Below are positions 52,927 through 64,000 of a DNA stretch of 64,000 bases, one piece after another. Numbering within the stretch: position 1 is the stretch's first letter; every line of letters starts with the position of its first letter. The translations under genes and the position numbers were made by a program. This stretch comes from Gracilaria domingensis (Eukaryota; Rhodophyta; Florideophyceae; Gracilariales; Gracilariaceae): contig VCMS01000105.1 in NCBI GenBank assembly GCA_022539475.1, positions 1 through 64,000 on the forward strand, read 5' to 3'. The notes under the pieces are model-generated. The model was not told the DNA's origin and did no database searches. It worked only from the letters and a program-made list of their open reading frames with translations.

Positions 52927-54232
52927 TGTCGGATATATCCCATCAGTCCTCACAAGCTGCGAATAGTTCGTCAACAAATGCGGAGGCACCGACGGATGTA
53001 TCTACGGCTGTAGCCATTCTACGACAGCAAGAGGTGAGCAATTACTTTTGCAAGCGACCATTGAAAGCTCTTTAAATCGTTGGGTCGTATAATGCGAAGC
53101 GTTTCACAAAGCTGGATCTGAATGGGACAAAAATGTTGCAACGAACTGTTTCCCTTTCGGACCTTGAGCGAATCATTAGTGATCTACCTGATGATGCAGA
53201 ATGCAATATGGTTATTCGGTCGAGACTATCAATGAAAACCGTTCGAATTGAGCGGAAGGATACTGGCGAAGAGGGATCAAAACATATTCGAGGAGATATT
53301 CCAGTGATGGAAGATGGAAAGGTTAAAATTGGTTATCAAGGATTGACAGAATCTGTGAACAGTCTTTCATTTGCTGACGGAAGAGCGCTAACGTTTGAAG
53401 CCGCAGATTATTGCCGCATACTGCATCTCCTCGCTGATTCACGCATGATTGTCGCGCGGCTGAAGTTGGTGGAATGTATGAGCGGGACGGAGCTCGACCA
53501 GCAGCACGAAGATCCTTGGTGCGAGAAGATTGCCCTTTTGTTTAATGATCTGTCTTTTAAACCTACTACAAAAACCGTCCTAACGGGAGGTGTTACTCTC
53601 AGTGACATCAGGTCACTAAACCCTGCACAGCGACCGTAACAACGAGATGGAGGTCTACTGAAGCGTGAACTTGCTGCTTTAAGAGTCAATACGGCATATG
53701 CTTATCTCCGTACCCATCAACTGCACAGATTGATCCGGACGCGTTCCCAATTTATGCTAACGGTGTCAGTTACATCATGTACGCGCATTGCTTTCTTAAA
53801 CTGCACCCTATTCTGCAACCTCTAGCGACCAGAGCGCTGAAGGCAGACACGCAACGTGAGGAAGGCGTTAATGAAGGCATATCACCATACGGATTTGGTG
53901 GAAATGCTGTTAGTCGTAGTCAACATTCATCAGGACGCAACACGCGGAATTTCAACATTGTTGGCATGGACGGACTTATTTCTGCCTTAATCTCAAACCA
54001 GAACTCTAACGTAGTCGTAGATTATGAGCTCAAGCGGCGCACTTCACAGCTGGATGTGTTTGAATCCCAAGCGCGCCACACTACTTCAGCCCTGGAGGCA
54101 ATTAAAAGAACAATGAGCATGAGCATGATGGATGAAGCTAAGACCGAGGAAGACAAAGCGTTCTTTAAACAAGTTCTCGATAAATTGAAGGCGAATCTTG
54201 ACTGTGGTGCAGCGATGCAGGCAGAATCGTGA
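52927..54232 (+). pseudogene. Decayed protein-coding region, possibly the partner gene of the neighbouring Harbinger element
   Basis: Open stretches in different phases: 52927-53075 (Ser-rich start MSDISHQSSQAANSSSTNAE), 53133-53639 (DLERIISDLPDDAECNMVIR) and 53777-54232 (ending in a charged helix EEDKAFFKQVLDKLKANLD). Joined, they would give about 400 residues with the layout of a Harbinger accessory protein: low-complexity N-terminus and helical charged C-terminus. It converges on the transposase remnant at 55.3-56.5 kb. The function is inferred from context only. Confidence 0.35.
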
Positions 54233-55305
54233 GTAAAGAACCTTCTTTGTGTAGATTTCTGGAGGTAAAAAGGCTAGCGCGTTCTGCTATACAACAACAT
54301 CTGTCCTCAGTACCGCACTGCTGACCGCATGCAATTCCCGTACCTCCGACATCCCAAGCTGATTGGGCATTCCCCACTTCTTCAGCGCCCCAGCACATGA
54401 AAAGTTGCGCATCACCTCCCTGCACTTTTTGCTTGGCTACTCCCGCTCTGTTTTCGTCTCCACGACCGCTGATATCACAAAGGCTCTTGCCGGAACCTCG
54501 CAACGTTGTTGCGTGATATGTTGACGAATTAGACAAGAGTTGTCTGTCTTCCACAGTCTTCCGAGCAAGAGCAACACCTGCCTCAATTGTATAGTGGAAG
54601 AGAATGACGTAGCTCGAGAGGCGTGTAGAAACTGAGATGTAGGCAGTACCGTCAGTCTGTTCGAGAAGAACGCGGACGAAGACGCAAAGCATGACGGCAT
54701 CTGCGCTCAGAAATTTCTACTGATGTGAAGAACTCCACGGAGGCCAAAGATGTATCCCATTTTCCAAGACCAGAACCAACGGAGGCAGTTCGTCGACATC
54801 CAAACACTTTATGAGGATGATAAGAGCCCGTAAGGTCTACAGCTACGTAGAGAACAAAGCAGATTTACACGATTGAAAAGTGTCATACCACGCCAAACAC
54901 ATTCTAACCAGCCACCGTTCCAAAGATTCTGGCATAGAGATGCAAAACAAGGCAATATCTGCATTCAGAGTAGCCTGAGAGTCATGGAAATATATCTCCC
55001 GATTCATGGCTCTTATTCCGCTAGTGCACCAAGAGAGAAAGAAAGGCGTCGTAAATCTTCATGAACAAAATTTTCTCTCAAACCCGAACAAGGCGATCAC
55101 GATGATCACATTCCACATAGGAAGCATTTCATTACGTGTGACCTTCTATCGTTTGAGGACGTACATTGTCCCCGTCATCTAAATACTCGCCACCTGCCGC
55201 ATATTCATTCTGGTATGTATCCGGATGCAATAGTGGAAATGAGTGATCCATTCCTGGGGTTTGACATTCAAAGCAGAAACAGATATTTGTAATCACATAA
55301 AATCA
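54233..55305. other. No gene supported
   Basis: A minus-strand open stretch at 54165-54692 overlaps the end of the preceding region but has no recognisable motif. The rest is unremarkable. Confidence 0.35.
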
Positions 55306-56540
55306 CTACCTTCTTCTTACTCGTCCGATTCGCTCAAGATTGTGGGCAATATTATCCCATAAGTCCGAACTTTCCCTCCGCCTATTCCTTGACCGCACGC
55401 TGTCCCTCTCTGTATGACAGAGATCTTGGAAATGAATCACTGGTACGCCTGACACAAGGTTTTCATCATGATGGGGAGGCACATCTAACAAAGCGCTGTC
55501 TTCAGTATCAATGATATAATTATGGAGTTCGCAAGCAACCATGATAATCAAAGTGCACTTAGGCAGTGCATATCGCAGGGCTGACCAAAATTATACCAAA
55601 CCGGGATATCAGTGTTCCAAAAGGCCTGTTCGACGCACATGCGACATAAAGAAAGATACGCATTAAATGAATCCTCTTTCTGTGATATAATTCTACCTGG
55701 CTAATGTGTAACAATACGATATTCATTCGAGTATGCGTCATCACCCAAAATGGCAGCCCAGATTGGGAGCGATGAACCCTTCAATAGCTGATACAGCTCG
55801 TTGGCACAGAAGGCTGTAGCTTCGTAAGTTCCTCCAGCATGTCTTGGAGATAGAAAGCAGACTTTGTAGTCTGTTAGGACTGCTGCTTGAACGCATATCG
55901 CAAAAACCCCTTCCTGTTAAAGTACTTCTTTGGATCGCTTACATACCTTAGTTGTGGACGATTGATTTCGATTGCATTGCCGTCAAGGGCGGCAATCACA
56001 CCAACAAAGGGACTCTTTCTCATTTTGCGAAACTGAATAGAATTGGCTTCGTGTTGCTCGAGTGTGGTCGGGAATGTGATTCGTGGTAGACATTGATCCA
56101 AAGCAATGAGTGTCTCATGAAAGATAGAAAAAACAGTAGATTATGATACTTCATAAGGCCATCTCAAATCTAGATAACTCGCACCTGCCAACAATTGCAT
56201 GGTCACACACAGCGTCACTTCAACTGAGACAGAGGCAGCTACGTTGCTTTCAAAGCGTTGGAAGCGTCTCAACCTTGTTGCAATCGTGCCGTAAACACTC
56301 ATAAACAACCCTCCGATAGAGAACTCATATGGTACAAGAAGTGGAATCGAGTCCGAGCAAACGCAACGAGAAGGGAACTGCGATTTGAGTGAGCTTCACA
56401 AGCAGTAGCGGCAATTAAGACAACTGTTGCAATACGACGACACAACTGTACCATATATTGTTTGTGGATAACATTGTCATGTTCACGGCGTTTGCGGAGA
56501 GCAGCGTAGGTCGCTTGCTTTCATAAGAGTTTGTAGAACA
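55306..56540 (-). pseudogene. Second PIF/Harbinger-type transposase, decayed
   Basis: Minus-strand blocks in several frames: ASYLDLRWPYEVS and ETLIALDQCLP, then FVGVIAALDGNAIEINRP with the first catalytic Asp, KKYFNRKGF, then RMCVEQAFGTLISRFGI with the catalytic Glu, and finally MVACELHNYIIDTED. The order is that of a DDE_4-type transposase. Stops and frameshifts are frequent. It is a different lineage from the element at 46.5 kb, judging by sequence. Confidence 0.75.
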
Positions 56541-57039
56541 CATTTCTCGCAGGGTTGTCATGAGCTCTGTTGAGGAGTGTGGCGGTCAATCGTGCACAAA
56601 GTCGCCTAACTCATGTAACGACAGTGCGCTCGGAATTTGGAAATGTTAACTTTTCTCAGTTCAACTTTTTGCCATTTGAAAAGTCATATAATGCCCCTAA
56701 CTCCAAGCGGTGTGCTAATTTTGAACTAAGCGGCATCTTTTTCTACACGTCTGCTCTTGTTTTGTCAGCGTGTGTGCTTGGATGCTACGCAGAAAAAACT
56801 GCCGATCCTTACGGTACTTTTCCAGTATTAATCCGGCAAATTTTTGCTTTTTGCCAAAACTTTATTTTCATCATAAGCTTATATCCTTCTCAACGGCTAT
56901 ATTTGGCCCTCCCACTGAAGATTTAAAAACATTTCATCAAAGCCCTTTATTCTTTAAACCAAAAGCTATTCAATCATCTTCGTCTTGAACCGCTGATTCC
57001 AATCATACCTAAAGAAGACAAAACGGTTCCCTGTGAGAT
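56541..57039. other. No gene recognised
   Basis: AT-rich; a plus-strand open stretch at 56570-56926 has an ordinary noncoding look (many F, S, L) and no motif. Confidence 0.35.
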
Positions 57040-57310
57040 AAAGTGATGCGCAACGGATGTCCTTCGGATGAAAATTCGGGACATCTATGGGACATCAGTC
57101 GGATATCATCTGCGCATCTAGGACATCCGAATGATGTGCCGTGCTACCCCGTTGGATGCCCCTAATTGATGCCCTATACGTGTCCTTTGAATGTACAAAA
57201 CATATTCCAAAGATAATCATATGATGCACGAAGATAAGATATGTCCGATGGATGTCCAGAAATCCACAGTGCATCATTTGGACATCACATAACCCATTGG
57301 ACATCTCTTC
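57040..57310. repeat. Degenerate GGACATC/GATGTCC repeat cluster
   Basis: GGACATC or its complement recurs about ten times, together with CGGATG and CATATG-type words, in both orientations. The unit is not strictly periodic. It could be a MITE or the subterminal binding-site region of a transposon; the pogo-like transposase remnant lies directly beside it. Confidence 0.6.
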
Positions 57311-57326
57311 GTATATCATATGCGTA

Positions 57327-58208
57327 TCAGTAGTTTATCTTTTGTTCGATAACTCCGTTCCCTGGGAACCATTCAGGATTCGTAAAGCGTTCAATTGAGC
57401 CACTTAGAGCCTTTTTGAATTTTCCCTGTACAGCGGCATACCAATGGGACGGCTTTCGTCTACCCGCTACGATGAAATAGAGTTTTGCTACCTGTCTTGA
57501 CGCTAACGCTGCAACAACCATTGTTATGTGCTTGCTGACACCATGTGAGAATTTCACTGCCTTTGTGCCCCCGCTTTTTCTCCGCGGAAGCAAAGGCTTT
57601 GAAATGCTTTCCCTCGCCCCAGTCAATTCTTGTTTCATCCATATTCCAAATGCGATTAGTACTGTTGAGAAGCCCCGGGTTCTGTTTATCAATAGAGCTT
57701 GAAATCGAAAAGAAAGACTCTACATCATCATGCGACTCTGCAGCAAACTTGCCTTTCTAACCGTTTGTAGGTGAAATAGCGATTCCTTGCTCGCCAGGAG
57801 CGAATTGAGTCATTGGTCGGTACGCCACTGCAAAATCCCTGTCATCCATCCGACGCTACGCGGCAAAAAAAACATGAAGGTTGCTTGGTCTACTGCAAAC
57901 CCTCTTGCCGCAGCCTGTTTTAGTCTCTCATTGATAAAAGCAGACTCTTCGTTTGATATAACTGGCGGTCTATTGGGTTTGATCTGAGTAAATGTCATAA
58001 AGTCAAGTCAATGTTGATCGTTTGTTGCGAAGCAGTGTTTGAGACTTTGAGCAGTGCCTTTGCTCACACCGGTTTTTCGCGTTATGTCACGAAGGTTAGA
58101 CCCTTCACGGAGAAAGCGAACGGCCTCCATTCATTGGAATGATTGCTTTTGGAGCCCGTTGTCACGTAGTTTTTTAATTGCGGTCTGACGCCACATGGAG
58201 GGTGACAT
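57327..58208 (-). pseudogene. Pogo-like (Tc1/mariner) transposase, several in-frame stops
   Basis: From ATG 58206-58208: MSPSMWRQTAIKKLRDNG, then MEAVRFLREGSNLRDITRKT and GVSKGTAQSL, a psq-type helix-turn-helix. Next come NEESAFINERLKQAAARGF (CENP-B-type helix-turn-helix) and IWNMDETRIDWGEGK with the first catalytic Asp, then in another frame HITMVVAALASRQVAKLYF. In-frame TGA codons occur after SFQ, after NDQH and after RTDQ, and one frameshift lies near 57550. The fragment ends within the DDE domain. Confidence 0.75.
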
Positions 58209-58872
58209 ACTGGCCAAATGTTGGAAGCTGGTAAAGATCAGTGGCTGTCATTGATCATGATGGACTTGGGGACCCGACTTACTGCTCGTTACTGTCACGA
58301 GAGGATAAAAGACTCGTGAAACGAGCTTGGTATACTTCTCTACGCCTGACTTGGAAGCGTTTCGGTCTGGATGATTTTGGCGGGAGCTTGGACCAAATTT
58401 AGCCATGGACTAAATTTGGCCGATGAGAAGGATAACCTCAAGATTACTTTTCAATTTAAGAAAAGCATCAGATTACCTTATTCTTCACCAGAGATAAAAT
58501 CTGTATACAGCAACCAAATTGGGTAGTTCCTTTCTCTCTCCTACAACCCAACATCATGTGAGTCACATATATGAAACGACATTACACCAAAAAAGAAGCA
58601 TCTTGACTTGATATTCTGAAGAAATCTCGTTCATTCTGTGAGCCATGCTAAGTCGTTCAAACCATGGAATTCGTTGTGACGCATGTATTCAAGACGATCA
58701 CGTTATTGCCAAAATCGGAGCAGCTCCGAACAGAAAGCGTCCAAGCACATAATCTTGGTCAAATGTATCGCATCATATCGCAATATATTCATAAAACGGT
58801 TTAATCCACGTTCCACTTGAGACGTCTTGTCTCAAGATCCAAACCTCCCTATCTCAGGCTTCAGTCTTCCTA
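58209..58872. other. No gene recognised
   Basis: Short AT-rich spacer between the pogo-like and hAT-like pseudogenes, on opposite strands. Confidence 0.4.
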
Positions 58873-59640
58873 ATGGGAGACAATTCTGCCATCGTCCGTT
58901 CTCCCAACTCGGGTTTATCTGCCCCCGCTGTCACGTCTGAGCAGCTTTCTGGAGCGCTCGCAACATCTGCACCACCACTATCGACTTCACAGTCTCACTC
59001 TGGAGAACAAGAAGCTCTCCCAAGAGCTTCAAGTGGATCGCGCTCGAAGAAGAAAGAAGATCGAAAACTTGCAAATTGGCAAAGCCACTGGAATGAGATT
59101 GAAATGAATACTGGGTCAAAAGCTTGGAAATGTAAGAATTGCAGCGCAATTCTTGATACTGATCACGCAACAAAACAAGCTCAACATAACATGCGGTGCT
59201 TTGCGATGAGCACCATGAGCGTGAGGTTATTAGCGTCCAATGTCGTGCCGGAAAGCGAGACAGAGTTCAATCACGCACAAGCATTCATGATGAGACCATC
59301 GCAAAACAGGAAATAATTGACTCCCACGAAGACCCAAGTGGCTTGCGGCGAATATAGCAATCTAGTCTTGAAAAAGATCATCGGTCGTACAAGAAATTCA
59401 AACTTAACCTTCAGAAAATAGATCAGTGCTCACTGGAAGAAGCAGCCGAGATGAACAGAATGCTGATCGCCACCATATGTTAGAAAAGCTGGCCATTTAG
59501 TTTAGTCGACAAACACGACGGTCAGAGGAACATGTTCGTACGGTTTCTGAGACAACTGAGGCCTGGATATGTGGACAGGTATTTTCCCACCTTCTAAAAA
59601 CTTTCAGGAGAGCTTCTGGATGACTAATACCATGATATAG
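58873..59640 (+). pseudogene. hAT transposase N-terminal part with BED-type zinc finger, decayed
   Basis: From ATG 58873 a 147-residue frame holds a Ser-rich start and then W-x3-W, KAWKCKNCSAILD and HNMRCF, a BED-type finger as found at the N-terminus of hAT transposases. After several stops the plus strand still reads MNRMLIATIC, SWPFSLVDKHDGQRNMF and VRFLRQLRPGYVDRYFPTF, the next conserved hAT region. Catalytic and dimerisation parts are not found. Confidence 0.65.
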
Positions 59641-60235
59641 AATTTGTTGCTCTCGCTGGTATGCACAGCTGGTTAAACTCTGGATATCTTTGATGCATGG
59701 GAAGATGCGAATTCTTCGATTGTGGTCAATTTAATCCTACGTAGTTAAGGGCAACAAAGATCGCAACAGCTGCCATTTTCCGTCGATTCTATTTACACGG
59801 GATCATCACTTGAAAGTAGAGTAGAGGCTGGTTGTCTTGACGTTTCCGTCAGACGTTCCTCTGTAGTTTACTTAAACACGCATCTAGATTCTAGCAGGTT
59901 CTCTCCATGCATTACTCACGCAGAATGTCCTCAATGTCGATTAATAAGCATATGCGTCATCTAAAAAATAAGAAACCTTCATACAGAAGGCAAATGCACA
60001 GTACACGTCATCATCTTGCGCACTTTCATCGGTAGCACAGTACCGATCCAGTGGGACCTTGAACATAATGGCCGTGCTCAGAACGATCCCAAACACCGTC
60101 CTAATCACTGCCTGCCATCTTCAACTTCATCGTCTACTTGAGCTGAGAAGTACTTCCAGGTCGCTGAAAACGCTGTTGAGCTTTTGGGGGGAATGCCGCG
60201 CATATGTGATGTCGTCGGTGACAATGCACAGGCCT
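59641..60235. other. No gene recognised
   Basis: Unremarkable stretch between the hAT remnant and an LTR-like terminus; no supported reading frame. Confidence 0.35.
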
Positions 60236-61220
60236 GTGTTAATTGTAAACGCCATTTTTGCCGAAAATGGCGCGGGTGGTTACAAACCAGAGTAGGTCGA
60301 GAATACGAGCCTAGAAAGGCAAACAAACCGATAGAAGATGTAGCTCAGTGGTTTGAGGAAGAAACGAACAAACGAACGAGAACAGGCCTACGCCTGCAAG
60401 ACTCAATGACAATAGAAAACAAACAACAAACAACTATGAACCAACGAATTGATCCTGGGGAACAGGGAACCCAATAGTACCAGCGTACCAGAAGAACTGA
60501 ACACTTCTAGATCAAACAACCAACAGTGATACAAGAGTAAGAGCTGCAAAGCGCCTACAACCCGAGGCCTAAGCAATGAGCTCCAACAACTTCAAAGACG
60601 ATTGAATTAACAGCAACACGTACGGCCACTCTCTCGACCACATACGCGGTGCCAATCCAATTGATGAGAAACACAAGCCCACTCTAAGGGCACTGTTACA
60701 TAAACACTGAAGCGACGATGATGTTCAGAAGCAGAGGAACGACCTGGTAGGCAGTGCGGATTTTCCAGATGCACAGAAGCCAGGAACTAGACGAATAACA
60801 AAAGCAAACCAAATACGACGGTAGAACAATAAACAGATTAGCAAAACAAACGACCAGAATAGGCGAACAAGGATGTAATCATCGACAACGAAACTGAACG
60901 GTAACAACGACAATTCTCGAAACGGTGCATCACGAGCCCCATCGTAGGGCAGCACCGTGCAAGCTAAAAGTGTCGGTGTGGGAGACCAAGCCACTCGAAA
61001 AGAAAGGAAGGAAAAGAGAAGAAACGGTTGGCGTCAGGGAGACATGGACTGTGCTGAAGGAAGATGGGGATGCCAAGGGGGAAGAAATGGGATTCACGAA
61101 GGACGGGAGTCTGGGGCAGAAAAATGTAAGAGGTCTGACTGAGTTGAGATGGCGGCGAGAATGAGAATATGATGGTCTATATATACAGCCACAGGCTGTC
61201 GGAGCTTCCAGCATTCAATT
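60236..61220 (-). repeat. LTR-like segment related to the insertion at 47.6-49.7 kb
   Basis: On the minus strand it has a TATATATA-type box (about 61180), a long pyrimidine-rich stretch (about 61110-60980), and the terminal motif GGTTTGTAACCACCCGCGCC before AAAATGGCG. The same order and terminal motif are found on the plus strand at 49.0-49.72 kb. The outer limits are approximate. Confidence 0.5.
60336..60358 (+). other. tRNA A-box-like sequence
   Basis: GATGTAGCTCAGTGG contains an exact match to the A-box type TAGCTCAGTGG of tRNA D arms. No matching B box or clover-leaf follows, so this is not a tRNA gene. It may be a tRNA-derived or primer-related piece of the LTR-like segment. Confidence 0.4.
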
Positions 61221-62390
61221 TGACATGTCATCATTTGTCCGGTGATACACGAATATTAGACACGATGTTCCATTCCAAGTAGTGATGGCAGACAAACCAT
61301 CTAGTTGTGGAAGCCCTGGACCAGGAAGAAAGTAGTGTAGTACGCACCCTTCTCATTGGGCGGTTACCAATTGATCGTGACACGAGATGTGGGAGGTATT
61401 TGCGGTGGAATGTTTTGTCTCGAAGTGGACGCACTTGCGTCGCAAAGATATGAATTTGGGTCGCATGCATCAATATTTCACGTCCCTGCTGTCACATGAC
61501 GATGGTACCGTGTGCCAGACGATGAAGTTGATGGTCAACACCATGATGGTGGTAATTGTTGGGAGATCATGGCTGAAGTATGGAGTAATGCCTGATGGTG
61601 ATGGTGTTGAAATCAGAGCGTTGCAGACCTAGACTTCATAGCACTCACGAGCTGCACCCCATAGTATCATATCAATGGCGCAGAGAGCACCAGTCCATAC
61701 AGTGAATGAGCGTTGATAGTCACGGCGATACCAGCGTAGCAGTGGCAGTCCCACAGTGGGCAGCAGCACGCACAGGAGCAACAACAACCAACAGTATTAT
61801 GGGGCAGCAAGAGCAGAGCTGCGCGCCGTCACGTAGTGGCGAACGGCAAGCACTAGTGAAATGATTAATAACTTTTTCGGGATCCTGAGTAACACTGTTA
61901 GCCCGGGGCCGTAGATTGTAGTTCGCGTTCATGATAACGGAGGTGCTTGCAGGCGTAACTAAACAGCAAAGAAATTGATCCTGAGAGGCGACGCGCAGAG
62001 CGTGCCAAAATTTCTAGCGACAGGCAGAAGAGCCACCCGGAATTCGTAAATCAATGTGGTAGTGAGCAGGGCTGAAAGAGGTGCTGCCGCAGCTGCAGCA
62101 TGTTGTCGAGGTTGCCGTCCGAGGGTGGAAATGCTTTTGTCAGCGTTGGTGTGGACGTGCCTCGCGTCGATTCTCGTGCGCGGTGTTGCGTTAAAGCGGT
62201 GCAGTTGCGCTGACTCCAACGAAACGGCATTTGCATACTACCAGCATGTCATAAATATGCAATCGAGAGAAACACTACTTTCAGCAAAGCAAACAAGGCG
62301 CCGGTGTTCCCCCTCCCTCGCCACACATCTAGACGCGCATGCATATGCAGTCACATCCGCCGCCACATTAATGCTAGAAATGCATTAACA
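61221..62390. other. No gene recognised
   Basis: Mixed-composition DNA with short open stretches on both strands and no motif that I could support. Confidence 0.35.
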
Positions 62391-62858
62391 ATGACGTACA
62401 AAGGAGAAGTTGGTATTCAGGATCACGTCTATAGTTCGGATCTTCTCATAGAAGATTTTGGGAAGATTTTGTGGTTGAAGACGGTTGTATCTCGGACGGG
62501 TCATATTGTTTCTAAGAAAAGGAACCACAAGCTTTTTCTCTCTACGTTGAAAAGCCTTCTACAAGAACACAATGACAATCTGCGAAACCGAGGAGTTCTC
62601 AGTTCAAATTCAAGCAAACATAGTGATGAGGATCTCACCAATTTTAGAGCTATTCTCACACGTAGACACTGTGTGAGGCGTTTTGCAGTCGTAGAAGACA
62701 TGCCTGAGTCATTTATACGCTGCCAGCCCGTTCTTTTGAAGACAATTTCTCAAGCAGATTATCGTTCGGTTCTCTACCGGACGCGATCGCGGAAGGCTGA
62801 AGAAAGCCGGGTCTTTTGTTTGAAAATGCGAGCGAAGATGATGGTCTTCAACAAGTAG
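62391..62858 (+). CDS. Unrecognised reading frame of 155 residues
   Basis: From ATG 62391 (MTYKGEVGIQDHVYSSDLL) the product is basic and helical, with no known motif. At its end another frame continues plausibly (LFENASEDDGLQQVAQDLSR, then LRFWDSDNCSIADVMQKPW), so a one-base frameshift near 62810 may have cut a longer protein. It could be a hypothetical host gene or a transposon fragment. Confidence 0.35.
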   Translation: MTYKGEVGIQDHVYSSDLLIEDFGKILWLKTVVSRTGHIVSKKRNHKLFLSTLKSLLQEHNDNLRNRGVLSSNSSKHSDEDLTNFRAILTRRHCVRRFAVVEDMPESFIRCQPVLLKTISQADYRSVLYRTRSRKAEESRVFCLKMRAKMMVFNK

Positions 62859-63792
62859 CGCAAGACCTTAGTCGTCTTCTTCGTGTCGTTCCTCAATATT
62901 TGCGCTTCTGGGACAGCGACAACTGCTCGATTGCTGATGTAATGCAAAAACCTTGGTAGCTCGAAAAAAGAATATCTCAACTCTCTCCAGGAAGGCATCT
63001 AACATTGGCGAGAAAGCAAGAACTTTTGGAAGTGTTTGAAGTCAAAAAACCGAAGGCTCTGGAACGAGGTGACTCCCGTAAAAAGGTGCACCATGTTGGT
63101 ACATATATGTTCCTTGATCACTGGCTAGATCCGGTTTGAAGAAGGAAAGTTGATCGGTCACAACTCCGGAGCTGATGCGTTCAGCCGTTGCTCGAGAAGA
63201 TTGATGACTCTGAGTACGCCGCCGTTGGTAGGTCTAGTCAAAACAATTTTGTGCAATTTATATGGGCTTTGTTTTTAAACCGAAATGCTAATACTTTAGA
63301 TTGCTGTGAGTTGCTATTAGTTTAATCACAATGGCTAAATTCAATTTGATCTCACTTTCGTTACTAATTTGGAAGCATGATGTGGTCGACGCACGTACAA
63401 GTGCCCAAGCTTTGCTTTCTCTATGCGAAACACAGCACATTCGAGGCTTCGTTCACCTTTCTTCACGAGTAGTAGATACATTTCCCCAAAGGCCGTGAGA
63501 TTCGGTGCATTGATTCACCATGTGCGCAGAACTGTATTGCGTATGTTCTGCGCCGTAGAAGGCAAATGGTAGTATTCGAAACTGGGCCAGACGCCATTTC
63601 GTTGCCATACCTTGGTAGCAGTTATCGTGATTTCAATGGTGTACACAATCGTGTTTTCGAAAGTCGATTGTACCGAGGGTTGAAGAACGTGTAGTGAACG
63701 GAGGGGTTAGTTTCGTGTTGCAATAGGTTATCCTGCTCGAAGCAGATGAATATGCGAGATAGGCATATGAAGGAATCTTGAGTGCCGTTTGA
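62859..63792. other. No gene supported
   Basis: After the possible frameshifted continuation to about 63140, the rest is AT-rich and holds no reading frame that I can support. Confidence 0.35.
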
Positions 63793-63880
63793 GCGTGTAG
63801 TGCGGAGCAAGATGAATCAACTCGAGAAGTCTATTTGCGTGTAGTGCGGAGCAAGATGAATCAACTCGAGAAGTCTATTT
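63793..63880. repeat. Perfect tandem duplication, 2 x 44 bp
   Basis: The unit GCGTGTAGTGCGGAGCAAGA... to ...GAAGTCTATTT occurs at 63793-63836 and again at 63837-63880 without a difference. Recent slippage or a collapsed microduplication is likely. Confidence 0.9.
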
Positions 63881-64000
63881 CTTTATTGTTAGGCGTCTCC
63901 AAACATTTTCACATACAACCATTTCACGTAACAGTTGTAATAGTAGCTTACACTTGCATGCGACTTTGAGTCCGCGCGAGCCTCAAATGAAAATAAACCA

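Noticed and set aside
60330-60420. tRNA gene at the A-box match
   Set aside because: No anticodon stem, T arm or acceptor pairing can be formed downstream.

Overview
Everything here was read by eye from the sequence and its translations; no search or alignment was run. The window is nuclear DNA from a eukaryote whose genome is rich in transposable elements. It holds remains of Ty3/gypsy retroelements with many LTRs, a Plavaka/KDZ-like transposase, PIF/Harbinger, hAT and pogo-like transposons, and a small number of compact, apparently intronless host genes. A red alga of the Chondrus type would fit the few introns and the abundance of gypsy elements, but no marker in the window proves this.

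Layout. 1-6.9 kb: a broken gene joining a DNA methyltransferase to a SET domain, then a coiled-coil protein, converging on a Plavaka/KDZ-like transposase; this may be one large mobile unit. 7.2-8.6 kb: a foldback hairpin, a 336-bp direct duplication around another hairpin, and three consecutive hairpins. 9-17.4 kb: a decayed gypsy gag (minus strand), several LTRs, and a second, plus-strand gag-like gene. 17.4-29.0 kb: an almost complete but inactive Ty3/gypsy chromovirus on the minus strand (LTR, PBS, gag, protease, RT, RNase H, integrase, chromodomain, PPT, truncated LTR) that carries extra reading frames in antisense next to its 3' LTR. 29-34 kb: a solo LTR, a CDC45 pseudogene, and a second gypsy lineage (integrase plus chromodomain) split by another solo LTR. 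34.9-35.6 kb: a small hAT element with 8-bp target duplications.

36.5-45.3 kb is the host-gene island: an unrecognised membrane protein, two divergent paralogous secreted proteins with eight conserved cysteines, a polyproline multi-pass membrane protein, and a coiled-coil protein with 14-residue repeats. The last three of these five lie in an extremely GC-rich block from about 41.3 to 45.3 kb.

46.5-51.2 kb is a PIF/Harbinger transposon with TIRs and TAA target duplications, a transposase split by a 2.1-kb insertion, and a Myb/SANT-like partner gene. 51.9-64 kb holds a solo LTR, a second decayed Harbinger, a pogo-like and a hAT-like transposase pseudogene, another LTR-like segment, an unrecognised reading frame and short tandem repeats.

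The parts do not form a single pathway. The most unusual units are the methyltransferase-SET/transposase cluster, the antisense genes in the chromovirus, and the GC-rich gene block.
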